A stretch of 64,000 nucleotides of DNA from Veillonella sp. (GTDB lineage Bacteria > Bacillota > Negativicutes > Veillonellales > Veillonellaceae): positions 62,001 to 126,000 of the forward strand of contig NZ_JAGZMO010000002.1 in assembly GCF_018364065.1 (NCBI RefSeq). Direction: 5' to 3'. Numbering within the stretch: position 1 is the stretch's first letter; every line of letters begins with the position of its first letter. The translations under genes were made by a program, and so were the position numbers. Below the pieces are notes generated by a model. It did not search any database. It was given only the letters and a program-made list of their open reading frames with translations, and was not told the DNA's origin. This document shows positions 49,875 to 58,716 of the stretch, in pieces.

Positions 49875-50843
49875 ATGAATTATGTAAAACTCGGCAAAAG
49901 TGATTTAATGGTATCCCCTATTTGTATGGGCTGTATGAGCTTCGGCGATCCGGCCAGCGAAATGTTTAAATGGACACTGCAAGAAGAAGACAGCGCCGCC
50001 ATGGTAAAACATGCTTTGGATCTGGGCATCAATTTCTTCGACACAGCCAATACCTATTCCGCCGGAACGAGCGAGGAGTATTTAGGCAAAGCCATCAAAA
50101 AATACACCACCCGTGACAAGGTGATTCTCGCTTCAAAGGTATATTTTAACGACGGCAAGTTATCTCGCGAAGCCATTAACCGCGAAATCGAAGGTACGTT
50201 AAAGCGCTTAGGTACAGACTACTTGGATTTATATATTATTCATCGCTTCGACTACTCCACGCCTATCGAAGAAACCATGGAAGCCCTGCACAACTTGGTG
50301 AAAGCCGGTAAAGTGCGAGCCCTCGGCGCCTCCGCCATGTTCGCGTACCAATTCTACGATATGCAGTTGGCCGCTCGCGACAACGGCTGGACACCATTCG
50401 TTTCCATGCAGAACCACTACAACTTACTAAACCGAGAAGAAGAACGTGAAATGAATCCCCTTTGTGATCAAATGGGCGTAGCCAGAACCCCTTATAGTCC
50501 ACTCGCTTCCGGTCATCTGTGCCGTCCGGACTGGGATAGCGATTCCCTGCGCAGCCAAACAGACTATATTATGGCGAGAAAATATAACGCAACGAAAGAT
50601 TCCGACATGGAAATCGTAAAACGCGTTCACGAATTATCTGAAAAGTACGGTGTTACCATGACACAAATCGCCTTGGCTTGGCACTTCGCCAAAGGCGTTA
50701 CCTCCGTTTTAATCGGTGCAACTAAACCGAAATACTTGGACGATGCGGTTGGTTCTTTGAACGTAAAACTCTCCGCCGAAGACATTGCCTACTTGGAGGA
50801 ACCTTACGTACCGCATGAACTCATGGGCGTAGTACGGGCTTAA
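49875..50843 (+). CDS. Aldo/keto reductase
   Basis: A 322-residue NADPH-dependent reductase with the AKR tetrad: Asp and Tyr in 'FFDTANTYSAGTSEEYLG', Lys in 'ILASKVYF', His in 'LYIIHRFDYSTP'. C-terminal 'ALAWHFAKGVTSVLIGATKP' is the NADPH pocket. It resembles YajO/YghZ-like reductases that act on aldehydes and ketones. AAAGGAG precedes the ATG. Monocistronic, followed by a strong terminator. Confidence 0.9.
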   Translation: MNYVKLGKSDLMVSPICMGCMSFGDPASEMFKWTLQEEDSAAMVKHALDLGINFFDTANTYSAGTSEEYLGKAIKKYTTRDKVILASKVYFNDGKLSREAINREIEGTLKRLGTDYLDLYIIHRFDYSTPIEETMEALHNLVKAGKVRALGASAMFAYQFYDMQLAARDNGWTPFVSMQNHYNLLNREEEREMNPLCDQMGVARTPYSPLASGHLCRPDWDSDSLRSQTDYIMARKYNATKDSDMEIVKRVHELSEKYGVTMTQIALAWHFAKGVTSVLIGATKPKYLDDAVGSLNVKLSAEDIAYLEEPYVPHELMGVVRA

Positions 50844-50847
50844 AGCA

Positions 50848-50887
50848 AAAATACCATGATGCATAATTGCATCATGGTATTTTTCTT
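50848..50887. terminator. Terminator after the aldo-keto reductase
   Basis: A 14-bp stem AATACCATGATGCA / TGCATCATGGTATT with 4-nt loop and flanking A- and T-runs; usable from both sides. Confidence 0.92.
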
Positions 50888-50906
50888 AAGTGCTTAAGGA
50901 TTTTAC

Positions 50907-51866
50907 TTATTTAATTTTATTCAAAGCCTGTGGAGGTGTTTGACCATCTAAAGCTGCGAATACGTTCCGTGCACACATTTCACCCATATTAATACGAGTT
51001 TCAATTGTACTTGTACCAATATGTGGTGTCATAATAACGTTTTTAAGCTCAAACAGCGGTTTATAAACTTCCGGTTCTTTTTCAAATACATCAAGACCTG
51101 CGCCACCGATAGTTTTTTCTTTTAAGGCAGTATATAAAGCCTGTTCATCCACAACAGGACCACGGCTACAGTTAACTAAAATAGCCGTTTTCTTCATCAT
51201 CTTCAATTCTTCAGCACCGATATAATGTCTAGTACCGTCATTTAATGGCACATGCAAGCTGATAAAGTCTGCTTTTTGAAGGAGTTCTTCTTTTTCTACA
51301 CGGCGAGCACCAATTTTATTTAATTCTTCACGGTCATTATGGTCTACATAAAGGATCTCCATATTAAATCCTTTAGCCCGTTCAATGAATGCCTGACCAA
51401 TACGGCCTGCGCCGATAACGCCAAGAACCTTGCCGCTGATTTGAGTGCCTAACATATTAGTTGGCCCCCATACTGTATTGCCTTCGCGAATAAATTGATC
51501 GGCTTCCACAACCCGGCGAGCCACAGCACACAATAATGTAAACGCCAGATCCGCTGTGGAGTCAGTTACTACATCCGGTGTATTGCTGGCCCACACACCA
51601 ACCTTTGTTGCTGCCGCCACATCAATATTGTTATAGCCTACACCATGACCGGCAATGATTTTACATTTTTTTGCCAGTACATCACATACATCCGCATCAA
51701 TTTTAGTGCCGGACACTACAACTAAGGCATCTCTGCCTTCTACGGCTTTCAATAAACGTTCTTTTGTCCATTTTTCATGATTGACTTCTACATCGCAACG
51801 GGTGCGCAATAAAGCCAACGCTTCATCAGGTATTGGCCAAGTCACCAATACATTAGGCTTTGTCAT
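50907..51866 (-). CDS. D-2-hydroxyacid dehydrogenase (glycerate/glyoxylate reductase-like)
   Basis: A 319-residue NAD(P)-dependent dehydrogenase. 'GHGVGYNNIDVAAATK', nucleotide loop 'VLGVIGAGRIGQAF' (near 150), 'DFISLHVPLNDGTRHYIG', catalytic Arg in 'LVNCSRGPVVDE', Glu in 'GAGLDVFEKEPEV' and His in 'MTPHIGTSTIETR'. This fits GyaR/GhrB reductases acting on glyoxylate, hydroxypyruvate or 2-keto-sugar acids. It is 132 bp after an ACS-family permease gene on the same strand, suggesting a sugar-acid or glycerate pathway. Confidence 0.88.
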   Translation of the reverse strand: MTKPNVLVTWPIPDEALALLRTRCDVEVNHEKWTKERLLKAVEGRDALVVVSGTKIDADVCDVLAKKCKIIAGHGVGYNNIDVAAATKVGVWASNTPDVVTDSTADLAFTLLCAVARRVVEADQFIREGNTVWGPTNMLGTQISGKVLGVIGAGRIGQAFIERAKGFNMEILYVDHNDREELNKIGARRVEKEELLQKADFISLHVPLNDGTRHYIGAEELKMMKKTAILVNCSRGPVVDEQALYTALKEKTIGGAGLDVFEKEPEVYKPLFELKNVIMTPHIGTSTIETRINMGEMCARNVFAALDGQTPPQALNKIK

Positions 51867-51998
51867 ACTAAACCTCTTTCACATTCAACAACTATTCTTA
51901 CTGCACTCTCATTAATTAATCAGAGGATATGCAGCTTTTATACTATAGTGAGTCTTAGCTTTCTTCAAATAAAGACCACTGTTAATTCTAAGCATCGA

Positions 51999-53405
51999 TT
52001 AGCAAGCTTTATTTTTTGCTACTAGTGGTTCAACAATAGTAGATAGTAACAAGAAGCAAAGCAAGGAACTTACAGCTAAGAAAATAAATACGCTGTCCCA
52101 GCTGTATTTATCCAAAATAATACCAACGATTAGAGGTGTAAGCGCACCACCCAATTGGCCGCCTGTGTTTACAATACCGAATGCCAATGGATAACTTTCT
52201 TTACTTACTAAGCCCATTGGATATACAGTGTAACCGGCATAGCCGATACCGATAAGAATACCTGCCACTGTAAGCATGAGGCCTAAGTAGAATGTATTAT
52301 TAGGTGCATATACTAATGCAAATGTAGTAAAGATTGTACAAATAGCACCTAGCATCATCATTGGTTTTCTACGTTTATCCAACACTTTGTCTGATAAGAA
52401 ACCGCCAATGAAGTTACCGATTACAGAACCGATAAATGGGGCGGAGGCTAAGAAACCCATTTTCAAGAATGTGAAGCCTTTTACTGCCATCAAGTAGGAT
52501 GGAATCCATGCCATAAATGTGTTGCTGATACCGATCATGCAGCCATAACTGATTGCACAGGCCAATACGCTCCAGGATGTACATACTTCTTTAACGGAAC
52601 TCAATGGAGCCATATGTTTAGCTCTGATAATTTTATCTAACCAACCGAAGTTAAGAGCATATTTGGCATCTTCCTTAGCTTCTTCTTTAGTTTCAACTGA
52701 TTCGCATTGTTCAATATACTTAACTTCTTCTTCGTTTACAAAGCGACTTTCAGCCGGTGTTGCCGTAACGAGGACTTTCCACAAAATAGCTAAAATCAAA
52801 CCTGGAATTGCAAAGAAGTAGAAGATGTGTTCCCAGTCAAACATTTCCAAAATAACAACACTGATTAATGGCACCAACACAGGCCCCATCTTAGAACCTG
52901 CAATGAATACCCCTGTTACAGTACCTTTTTCTTTTGCAGGGAACCAGCGGTTAATCGCATTCGTACATCCTATCCCTAGAGGCCCTTCCGATAAACCGAG
53001 GCCTACACGCCACATTTTAAGTAAGAATACTGAAGATGTAGTCCCCATTAAGCCGGTAAACAGAGAGATTAAGAATAAGAATACAGGTAACAATTTGTTA
53101 GTAACCTTTGTGCTTAATTTACGGAAAAATAAGCCTGTAGGAATCTGAATACATGCATAAGAAAATGAGAACAAACTAACAATTAAACCTGCTTCCGTAT
53201 TGCTCAAGGCAAATTCCTTTTTCATGTAAGGCAATGCCACACCTAAGTTTGCGCGGTCCGCGTTTGCAATAATCCATACGAGCGCTAACACAACCATTAC
53301 AACCCATCTGTATTGTGTCATCTTTTTCCCTATAGAGGCCGGTTGCGCTATTGCTTCTGCTGCGTTGATGGAGACACTTTTGTTTCCCGTAGCGACTTTA
53401 CTCAT
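51999..53405 (-). CDS. MFS permease, anion:cation symporter family
   Basis: A 468-residue ACS-type transporter: 'YRWVVMVVLALVWIIANADRANLGVALPYMKKEF' region in helix 1 (ACS signature with Asp-Arg), 'GLSEGPLGIGCTNAINRWFP' at helix 4, and 'IGNFIGGFLSDKVLDKRRKP' between helices 8 and 9. A cytoplasmic loop near residues 225-265 is charged. It probably imports an organic or sugar acid; it likely shares a transcript with the hydroxyacid dehydrogenase. Confidence 0.86.
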   Translation of the reverse strand: MSKVATGNKSVSINAAEAIAQPASIGKKMTQYRWVVMVVLALVWIIANADRANLGVALPYMKKEFALSNTEAGLIVSLFSFSYACIQIPTGLFFRKLSTKVTNKLLPVFLFLISLFTGLMGTTSSVFLLKMWRVGLGLSEGPLGIGCTNAINRWFPAKEKGTVTGVFIAGSKMGPVLVPLISVVILEMFDWEHIFYFFAIPGLILAILWKVLVTATPAESRFVNEEEVKYIEQCESVETKEEAKEDAKYALNFGWLDKIIRAKHMAPLSSVKEVCTSWSVLACAISYGCMIGISNTFMAWIPSYLMAVKGFTFLKMGFLASAPFIGSVIGNFIGGFLSDKVLDKRRKPMMMLGAICTIFTTFALVYAPNNTFYLGLMLTVAGILIGIGYAGYTVYPMGLVSKESYPLAFGIVNTGGQLGGALTPLIVGIILDKYSWDSVFIFLAVSSLLCFLLLSTIVEPLVAKNKAC

Positions 53406-53689
53406 TGTAATACTCCTTCCCTAAGTACCTATGAAATTAAACCTCTGTCAACGTGAATCACCTTATGCAACGCGTGTCGATCCCCGGCGCATCCCAATTA
53501 TTGCCGTACTACAATCATAATAACTTGCAGATTCTAATTACATTTAGTCATTCATGTTGTACCTTTATGTAATAAATTATATATATACTGAAAAGCCTTA
53601 TATATATTACAAGTAACATATAAGTTTGTATTTATTTCAAAATTTTAGTTCTTGATTACGCATTTTTATAAAAAGAAAAGGAGTACAAT

Positions 53690-53743
53690 ATGAAGTATCT
53701 ATTCATTCTATTAATCTTCACTATGAAAATTGCGCATGATTAA
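53690..53743 (+). CDS. Possible 17-residue hydrophobic peptide on a stand-alone short transcript
   Basis: AAAAGGAG at 53677-53684 precedes an ATG opening 'MKYLFILLIFTMKIAHD' then TAA. A weak TTTAGT-17-TATAAA promoter lies upstream (about 53645-53673). A hairpin CCGACT/AGTCGG (about 53766-53789) and a strong terminator (53853-53904) follow, with no downstream gene on this strand. A small membrane peptide or a dual-function RNA is possible. The shortness makes this tentative. Confidence 0.35.
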   Translation: MKYLFILLIFTMKIAHD

Positions 53744-53852
53744 TGAATGTATTTTTCGGAACTCCGACTTCCATTTACTCTGAGTCGGACGGATTAATTG
53801 ATGAACAAAGGATCCGCTAATGCACTGTCCTTCATTAACAGGTTCTTTATTC

Positions 53853-53904
53853 AAAAAAAAGACGATACACGCTTCGCTTTCGCAAATTGTGTATCGTCTT
53901 TTTT
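53853..53904 (+). terminator. Strong terminator of a short plus-strand transcript
   Basis: AAAAAAGACGATACAC / GTGTATCGTCTTTTTT, 18-nt loop. On the minus strand the flanking A8 also becomes a T-run, so it could be bidirectional. Confidence 0.88.
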
Positions 53905-54158
53905 GAGTTAGGGTTAGGTATCCCAGTCTCAGGTACTGCTTAACTTGTATAGTTAGGTGATGTAGCTTCTTTATATATCCGTTTAGAGGATAGTGCAGAA
54001 CACTTCGGATATATGAAGGGGGATGCCGCATCTACTTAACTTGCATTAAGTTTCAATTAATTGTCTGGCAATCGATTCCAATAGATAACACTCAGAATCG
54101 CCTTCAATTAATTGATATGTCAGTTGACGTTTCAATCAACCGAATTACATCGTATGAA

Positions 54159-55310
54159 TTAAAGAATGGATTTGTAAATTCCGATAATTTCTTCTTTGGA
54201 TACGTCGCGTGGGTTACCAGGAGTACAAGCATCGTTCTTAGCGGATTCTGCCAAGAAGTCGATATCTTCTTCTTTAACGCCTACGGACAACAAGCTTCTA
54301 GGAATTTCTACATCGTCAGCTAATTTTTGAATAGCAGCGATAGCAGCTTCCTGGTATTCTTCTTTGCTCATGTCGTCAACGCCTTTAACGCCCATTGCTC
54401 TTGCAAGATCGCGATATTTTTCACCGGTAGCAGGTGCATTGAATTTCAATACAGCTGTTAACATCATAGCACAAGCTTTGCCATGTGGAACGTCATAAAG
54501 AGCGCTCAATGGATGTGCCATGGAGTGAACGATACCAAGACCTACGTTGGAGAAGCCCATGCCGGCGATGTATTGACCGTATGCCATGTTTTCACGAGCT
54601 TTAGGATCGCCTGCAACGGAATCACGTAAGGAGCGAGCAATGATTTCGATAGCTTTAAGATGTAACATGTCAGTCATTTCCCAAGCGCCTTTAGTGATGA
54701 AGCCTTCAACAGCATGAACTAATGCGTCCATACCGGTAGCAGCACATAAGCCTTTAGGCATGCCCATGGACATGTCAGGGTCAACGATGGCTACGATAGG
54801 GATATCGTTAGGGTCTACGCATACGAATTTGCGATGTTTTTCTTCATCAGTAATTACATAGTTAATAGTAACTTCTGCTGCTGTACCGGAAGTAGTGGAT
54901 ACAGCAATAATTGGTAAGCATTTGTTTTTAGTATCAGCAACGCCTTCCAAGCTGCGAACATCGCTGAATTCAGGGTTTGTCATGATAATAGCGATAGCTT
55001 TACTAGTGTCGATAGTACTGCCGCCGCCGATAGCAACGATGCAGTCCGCACCGGCTTTTTTACAAGCTGCTACGCCGTCTTGAACGTTCTTAATTGTCGG
55101 ATTGGCTTTGAGTTCATCAAAGATTTCATAAGCAACGCCGGCTTTATCGAGTAAAGCGGTAACTTTTGTTGCTACTTCGAATTTAATTAAATCTTTGTCA
55201 GTTGTTACTAACACTTTCTTAAGATTTTTCGCCTTCAATTCGTCAACAATCTTCTGAATGGCGCCAAAACCAAAGTAAGACGTTTCATTAAGAACCATAC
55301 GATTAACCAT
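54159..55310 (-). CDS. fucO: Lactaldehyde reductase (iron-containing alcohol dehydrogenase)
   Basis: A 383-residue group III alcohol dehydrogenase, same length as E. coli FucO and alignable through 'EFSDVRSLEGVADTKN', 'TSGTAAEVTINYVITDEEKHRKFVCVDPNDIPIVA' region, 'ITKGAWEMTDMLHLKAIEII' and 'GQYIAGMGFSNVGLGIVH'. NAD site 'IAIGGGSTIDTSKA'. Iron ligands lie in 'GMDALVHAVEG', 'VHSMAHPL' and 'DVPHGKA'. It reduces L-lactaldehyde to L-1,2-propanediol. It is 91 bp after the aldolase gene and closes the L-fucose cluster by reoxidising NADH. Confidence 0.92.
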   Translation of the reverse strand: MVNRMVLNETSYFGFGAIQKIVDELKAKNLKKVLVTTDKDLIKFEVATKVTALLDKAGVAYEIFDELKANPTIKNVQDGVAACKKAGADCIVAIGGGSTIDTSKAIAIIMTNPEFSDVRSLEGVADTKNKCLPIIAVSTTSGTAAEVTINYVITDEEKHRKFVCVDPNDIPIVAIVDPDMSMGMPKGLCAATGMDALVHAVEGFITKGAWEMTDMLHLKAIEIIARSLRDSVAGDPKARENMAYGQYIAGMGFSNVGLGIVHSMAHPLSALYDVPHGKACAMMLTAVLKFNAPATGEKYRDLARAMGVKGVDDMSKEEYQEAAIAAIQKLADDVEIPRSLLSVGVKEEDIDFLAESAKNDACTPGNPRDVSKEEIIGIYKSIL

Positions 55311-55401
55311 AATGCGATACCTCCTAGTTAGGTAACCCGAAAAATTGAATTAATTATAGTATTCTATTTGTTTCCGCGTATTTCCTTCTTAACCGGTTAT
55401 T

Positions 55402-56301
55402 TTATTTTTTATTACGCCATAATGCATTGGCCACCGGTTCAAGCGCAGCCTTTTCCTCCGCTGTAAGCGGCTGAATTGGAACGCGGCAGTATTCTTCCAT
55501 AGGCATGCCCAATTCCTTGAGCGCCCATTTCATTACCGGATTGAATGGTACATGCACTTCGTAGAAGGCAAAGTAAGCGTCAATTTTGCGCTGTAATTCT
55601 TTCAGTTCACTCAGGTTTTCTTCGCCCAACGCCTTAACTACCTGTGCACACATAGGCGCATCCACATTGGAAAGAGCGCCGATGCAGCCGTCCCCGCCGG
55701 ATATAACGGAAGGAATACAGTTGTTGTCATATCCTGTATATACTTTAAAATCAGGATATTTCGACTTAACAATTTGAATATATCGTTGTGTATGACGAAG
55801 AACCGGATGCGTGTCTTTTACACCCACCAAGTTAGCATGTTTCTCGCGAAGGCGGAGCAGTGTTTCAGCACTTACATCATAGCCCGTACGGTCGCCATAG
55901 TTGTATAAGTACACCGGCCCCTTAACAGCCTCCAGCACCTCATCATAATACGCGAATACATCTTCACTATTGCAAGCGCTGTAGTACGGTCCTACAATGA
56001 TAACCGCATCAGCACCGGCATCTAACATTTCATTGGGCAGCTGTATAGTTTCCGCTTTCACCATACGTCCTGTGCCTGCAATGACTTCCCAACGTCCCTT
56101 GCTATAAGCAATAGCATCTAAAATCAACTCTTTTACTTCATCGTAAGAGAACGCGTAGAATTCACCGGCGCTGCCGCCCGCTAACACACCATCCATACCC
56201 GCTTCAATTAAACGGTCATAGAAAGCATGCATTTGATCGTAGTTTACCGATTCATCTTTGTTAAGCGAAGTCAGAATCGGACATATATATTTTGCTTTCA
56301 C
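55402..56301 (-). CDS. DapA/NAL-family aldolase, probably 2-keto-3-deoxy-L-fuconate aldolase
   Basis: A 299-residue class I aldolase of the dihydrodipicolinate synthase family. Pyruvate-binding 'GGSAGEFYAFS' (42-52), Tyr in 'VYLYNYGDRTG' (Y133/Y135) and Schiff-base K162 in 'LVGVKDTHP' are present. Unlike true DapA it stands in a sugar cluster and lacks diaminopimelate neighbours. By position (FucP, lactonase, FucO) it likely cleaves 2-keto-3-deoxy-L-fuconate to pyruvate and L-lactaldehyde, as Cj0481 is thought to do in Campylobacter. It lies 17 bp after the fusion gene. Confidence 0.82.
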   Translation of the reverse strand: MKAKYICPILTSLNKDESVNYDQMHAFYDRLIEAGMDGVLAGGSAGEFYAFSYDEVKELILDAIAYSKGRWEVIAGTGRMVKAETIQLPNEMLDAGADAVIIVGPYYSACNSEDVFAYYDEVLEAVKGPVYLYNYGDRTGYDVSAETLLRLREKHANLVGVKDTHPVLRHTQRYIQIVKSKYPDFKVYTGYDNNCIPSVISGGDGCIGALSNVDAPMCAQVVKALGEENLSELKELQRKIDAYFAFYEVHVPFNPVMKWALKELGMPMEEYCRVPIQPLTAEEKAALEPVANALWRNKK

Positions 56302-56318
56302 TAATACTCTCCCCTGAC

Positions 56319-57431
56319 TTATTTCTTATTCAAATCATATACCATATCCATGGATGCCCACCATTCATCCTTGTGTGCCCCTTCGATACGGGTTTGGCAA
56401 GGATCGGTTTCACGCCACCAGCGTTGTGTTTCCGGATCTTGTGCCATTTTAGCCATATCATAATCGAAGTCGTCCCCTTCATAAACCATTACGGAGAACA
56501 ATAAGTCATCACGATTAAAGATTTGGTAATGCGTAATGCCGCATTCGCGAATCATTTTATTTACGCTTGAGAATGGATCGGCATGTAATTGTTTATAATA
56601 TTCCGCTTTTTCCGGACGTAATTTGATTACGCTGGCAAACACTTGCGGTTTATTAATTTTGTATAATTTTTTAGTGTTTTTCGAGAAAATGTCCTGATCG
56701 TCACCAAAGTATTCACGCACAGCGTTTAAATGCTCGGCGAAAGATGAGTACAATTCCACTACCGGGAAGTTTGATGCATAAAGCAATTTACCGTGGTCAA
56801 ATGTACCGCTGATAAAATCGAGCAAGTTTTTCACGAAGGTTTTGTCCTCTGTAGCAAAACCGGATACTTTACAGTATACATTCGGCAAGCTTGCCAATTT
56901 TGTCATAGCTGCTTTATAGTCATCAGTCAATTCACTTACGTTACCGCAGTGATTAATAACCAACTTCAATTCAGGAACCTGTGCAGCCGCCTGGTAAATG
57001 TCCATTAATTCATCAACGCGGTTACAACTTTCGAAAATCAGGCCACGTTCGGCCAATACGCCCATGCCTTCGATGAAGCTGCGTTCTAAGCAGCGTCCGC
57101 GTGGGGACGTTTCAATATGAAGTGGTTCGCGCACGCCCACAATCCCCGTAGGCAAGCGCATATGACCACTTAAGTGACGAGCACGCATAACCTTTGCCAG
57201 AATCTGCGGACTGTTGAGCGTAAAGATATATTCGTCTTCTTTAATCGCATCGTCACAGTCTACTTCTACGTAGACGCCGCCTTTAAAGTCGACGCCTACT
57301 TTTGCATATTCCTTTACAAGATCATCCGCTGAAAAGCTCCGTTTTATTACACCCTTACAAGAATTTAACCAAGGTAAACGAAGTACATCCAAGTCCCAAA
57401 TATGAAAGTGGGAATCTACTATTTCTAACAT
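56319..57431 (-). CDS. Fusion: L-fucono-lactonase-like amidohydrolase plus fucose/rhamnose mutarotase
   Basis: A 370-residue two-domain protein. Residues 1-260 are an amidohydrolase-2 TIM barrel: HxH in 'IVDSHFHIWD' (8-10), 'LVINHCGNVS' (H161), 'LLYASNFPVVELY' (metal region), as in L-fuconolactonases and COG3618. Residues 263-370 are a RhaM/YiiL-type mutarotase: 'VIKLRPEKAEYYKQLHADP', 'CGITHYQIFNRDD' and 'AQDPETQRWW'. Campylobacter jejuni has these as separate neighbouring genes (Cj0487, Cj0488). The fusion would interconvert fucose anomers and open the lactone made by the SDR. Start 57431 follows GGAGACG. It is 17-18 bp from both neighbours. Confidence 0.85.
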   Translation of the reverse strand: MLEIVDSHFHIWDLDVLRLPWLNSCKGVIKRSFSADDLVKEYAKVGVDFKGGVYVEVDCDDAIKEDEYIFTLNSPQILAKVMRARHLSGHMRLPTGIVGVREPLHIETSPRGRCLERSFIEGMGVLAERGLIFESCNRVDELMDIYQAAAQVPELKLVINHCGNVSELTDDYKAAMTKLASLPNVYCKVSGFATEDKTFVKNLLDFISGTFDHGKLLYASNFPVVELYSSFAEHLNAVREYFGDDQDIFSKNTKKLYKINKPQVFASVIKLRPEKAEYYKQLHADPFSSVNKMIRECGITHYQIFNRDDLLFSVMVYEGDDFDYDMAKMAQDPETQRWWRETDPCQTRIEGAHKDEWWASMDMVYDLNKK

Positions 57432-57449
57432 GTCTATCGTCTCCTTTTA

Positions 57450-58697
57450 TTATTTTTCGTCGGCTAGAGCACCTTGTAAACCATACCAAGCTACATATAA
57501 GAAGCAAGGTAATAACAAGAGATAGCTGGCACCTGTACCCCAGTGGTCAGCTACATAACCCATGAAGAATGGCATGATCGCACCACCTACGATACTCATG
57601 ATTAACAAGCTGGCTGCTTTTTTAACCAATCCGTCCGGAATCTTCACAACAGACAACGCGAAGATTGTTGGGAAGCTGATGGACATGAAGAAGAAGGAAA
57701 TCCATAATACAATAACTGCCGGTAAGTTGTGAACAAACTGTAAAGCTACCATTAAACCTGCGTTAATCAAGGAGTATACAGCCAAGATTACATTACTTTT
57801 AACTTTCTTCATGATTGGTGTAGTTACTACACGGCCAAGAAGGAAAGCTACTAATGCGATACTGAAGAAGTAAGCTGCCTTGCTGTCGTCAAGACCTTTC
57901 CAGTGTTCTACAGAGTAGTTGATGAAGAATGCGCCTGCACCTACTTGCGCTGCAATGTATAAGAACTGAGCAAGTACGCCAAGACGGAAATGACGATAAT
58001 GGAATAATTCGGAGTAAGAACCGGACTCGCCGTCCAATGTTTGTTCTGTGTTACCGGTAACTTCAGCGCCTTCAGGCATACGAGCTACGAAGAACGCTAC
58101 TAATACGGCTAATACAACAACTGCGATACCTACGTAAACCATTTGTACGTTGGCCATGTTTTTTTCCACATCGCCGTGAGACAAGGATAAGAAGAGCGCG
58201 CCGCCTACCATTGGCCCTAAGAACTGGCCTACACCGTTGAAACTTTGCGCCATATTGATACGGAAGGCCGCATCTTCATCGCGCCCCAGTTTCGTGATGT
58301 ACGGGTTCGCGTTTGTTTCCAAACTGCCGAGGCCACAAGCAATAATAAAGAATGCCAATAAGAAAAGTTGGAAACTTTGCGCATTACTTGCCGGAATAAT
58401 AAGCAAGGCACCGATAGCATACATTGCAAGGCCCATCATGATACCGCCTTTGTAGCCGAACTTAGTTGCTACCATGGAAGCCGGAATAGCGATTACGAAA
58501 TATCCGCCGAAATAAGCGGCCTGTAATAAACCGGATACTGCTTTTGTAATACCTAAATGGTTCTGGAAGTTTTTATTCATTACGTCTAACAGACCATAAC
58601 TGAAACCCCAGAGGAAGAACAAGGATGTTACCAGCCAGAAAGCGATTTTAATATTTCTGCTTGTAACAAGACTATTTGCCGCACCTGCATTTTTCAT
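57450..58697 (-). CDS. fucP: L-fucose:H+ symporter
   Basis: A 415-residue FucP-family MFS permease. 'SLFFLWGFSYGLLDVMNKNFQ', 'QAAYFGGYFVIAIPASMV', 'GLGSLETNANPYITKLG' and 'NMAQSFNGVGQFLGPMVGG' are FucP hallmarks, including the Asp and Glu residues linked to proton and fucose binding. The ATG at 58697 with GGAGG is preferred to a TTG 6 bp earlier. It lies 19 bp from the SDR gene and 18 bp from the lactonase-mutarotase gene, so one operon. Confidence 0.9.
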   Translation of the reverse strand: MKNAGAANSLVTSRNIKIAFWLVTSLFFLWGFSYGLLDVMNKNFQNHLGITKAVSGLLQAAYFGGYFVIAIPASMVATKFGYKGGIMMGLAMYAIGALLIIPASNAQSFQLFLLAFFIIACGLGSLETNANPYITKLGRDEDAAFRINMAQSFNGVGQFLGPMVGGALFLSLSHGDVEKNMANVQMVYVGIAVVVLAVLVAFFVARMPEGAEVTGNTEQTLDGESGSYSELFHYRHFRLGVLAQFLYIAAQVGAGAFFINYSVEHWKGLDDSKAAYFFSIALVAFLLGRVVTTPIMKKVKSNVILAVYSLINAGLMVALQFVHNLPAVIVLWISFFFMSISFPTIFALSVVKIPDGLVKKAASLLIMSIVGGAIMPFFMGYVADHWGTGASYLLLLPCFLYVAWYGLQGALADEK

Positions 58698-58716
58698 AAA
58701 CAATTCCTCCTATAGC

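Larger units (their letters stand above)
53406..54158. other. Long intergenic region between the fucose cluster and the ACS permease
   Basis: About 750 bp. It holds a possible plus-strand short transcript (17-codon ORF at 53690, terminator at 53853) and, on the fucO side, paired segments CTTC-ATATATCCG / CGGATATATGAAG (about 53968-54017). TTCAATTAATTG occurs as a direct repeat (54051 and 54103). The remaining DNA lacks credible genes. Confidence 0.5.

Noticed and set aside
53711..54031. 106-codon minus-strand ORF over the 53.8 kb region
   Set aside because: It runs through a strong terminator stem, lacks a ribosome-binding site and has no protein-like pattern.
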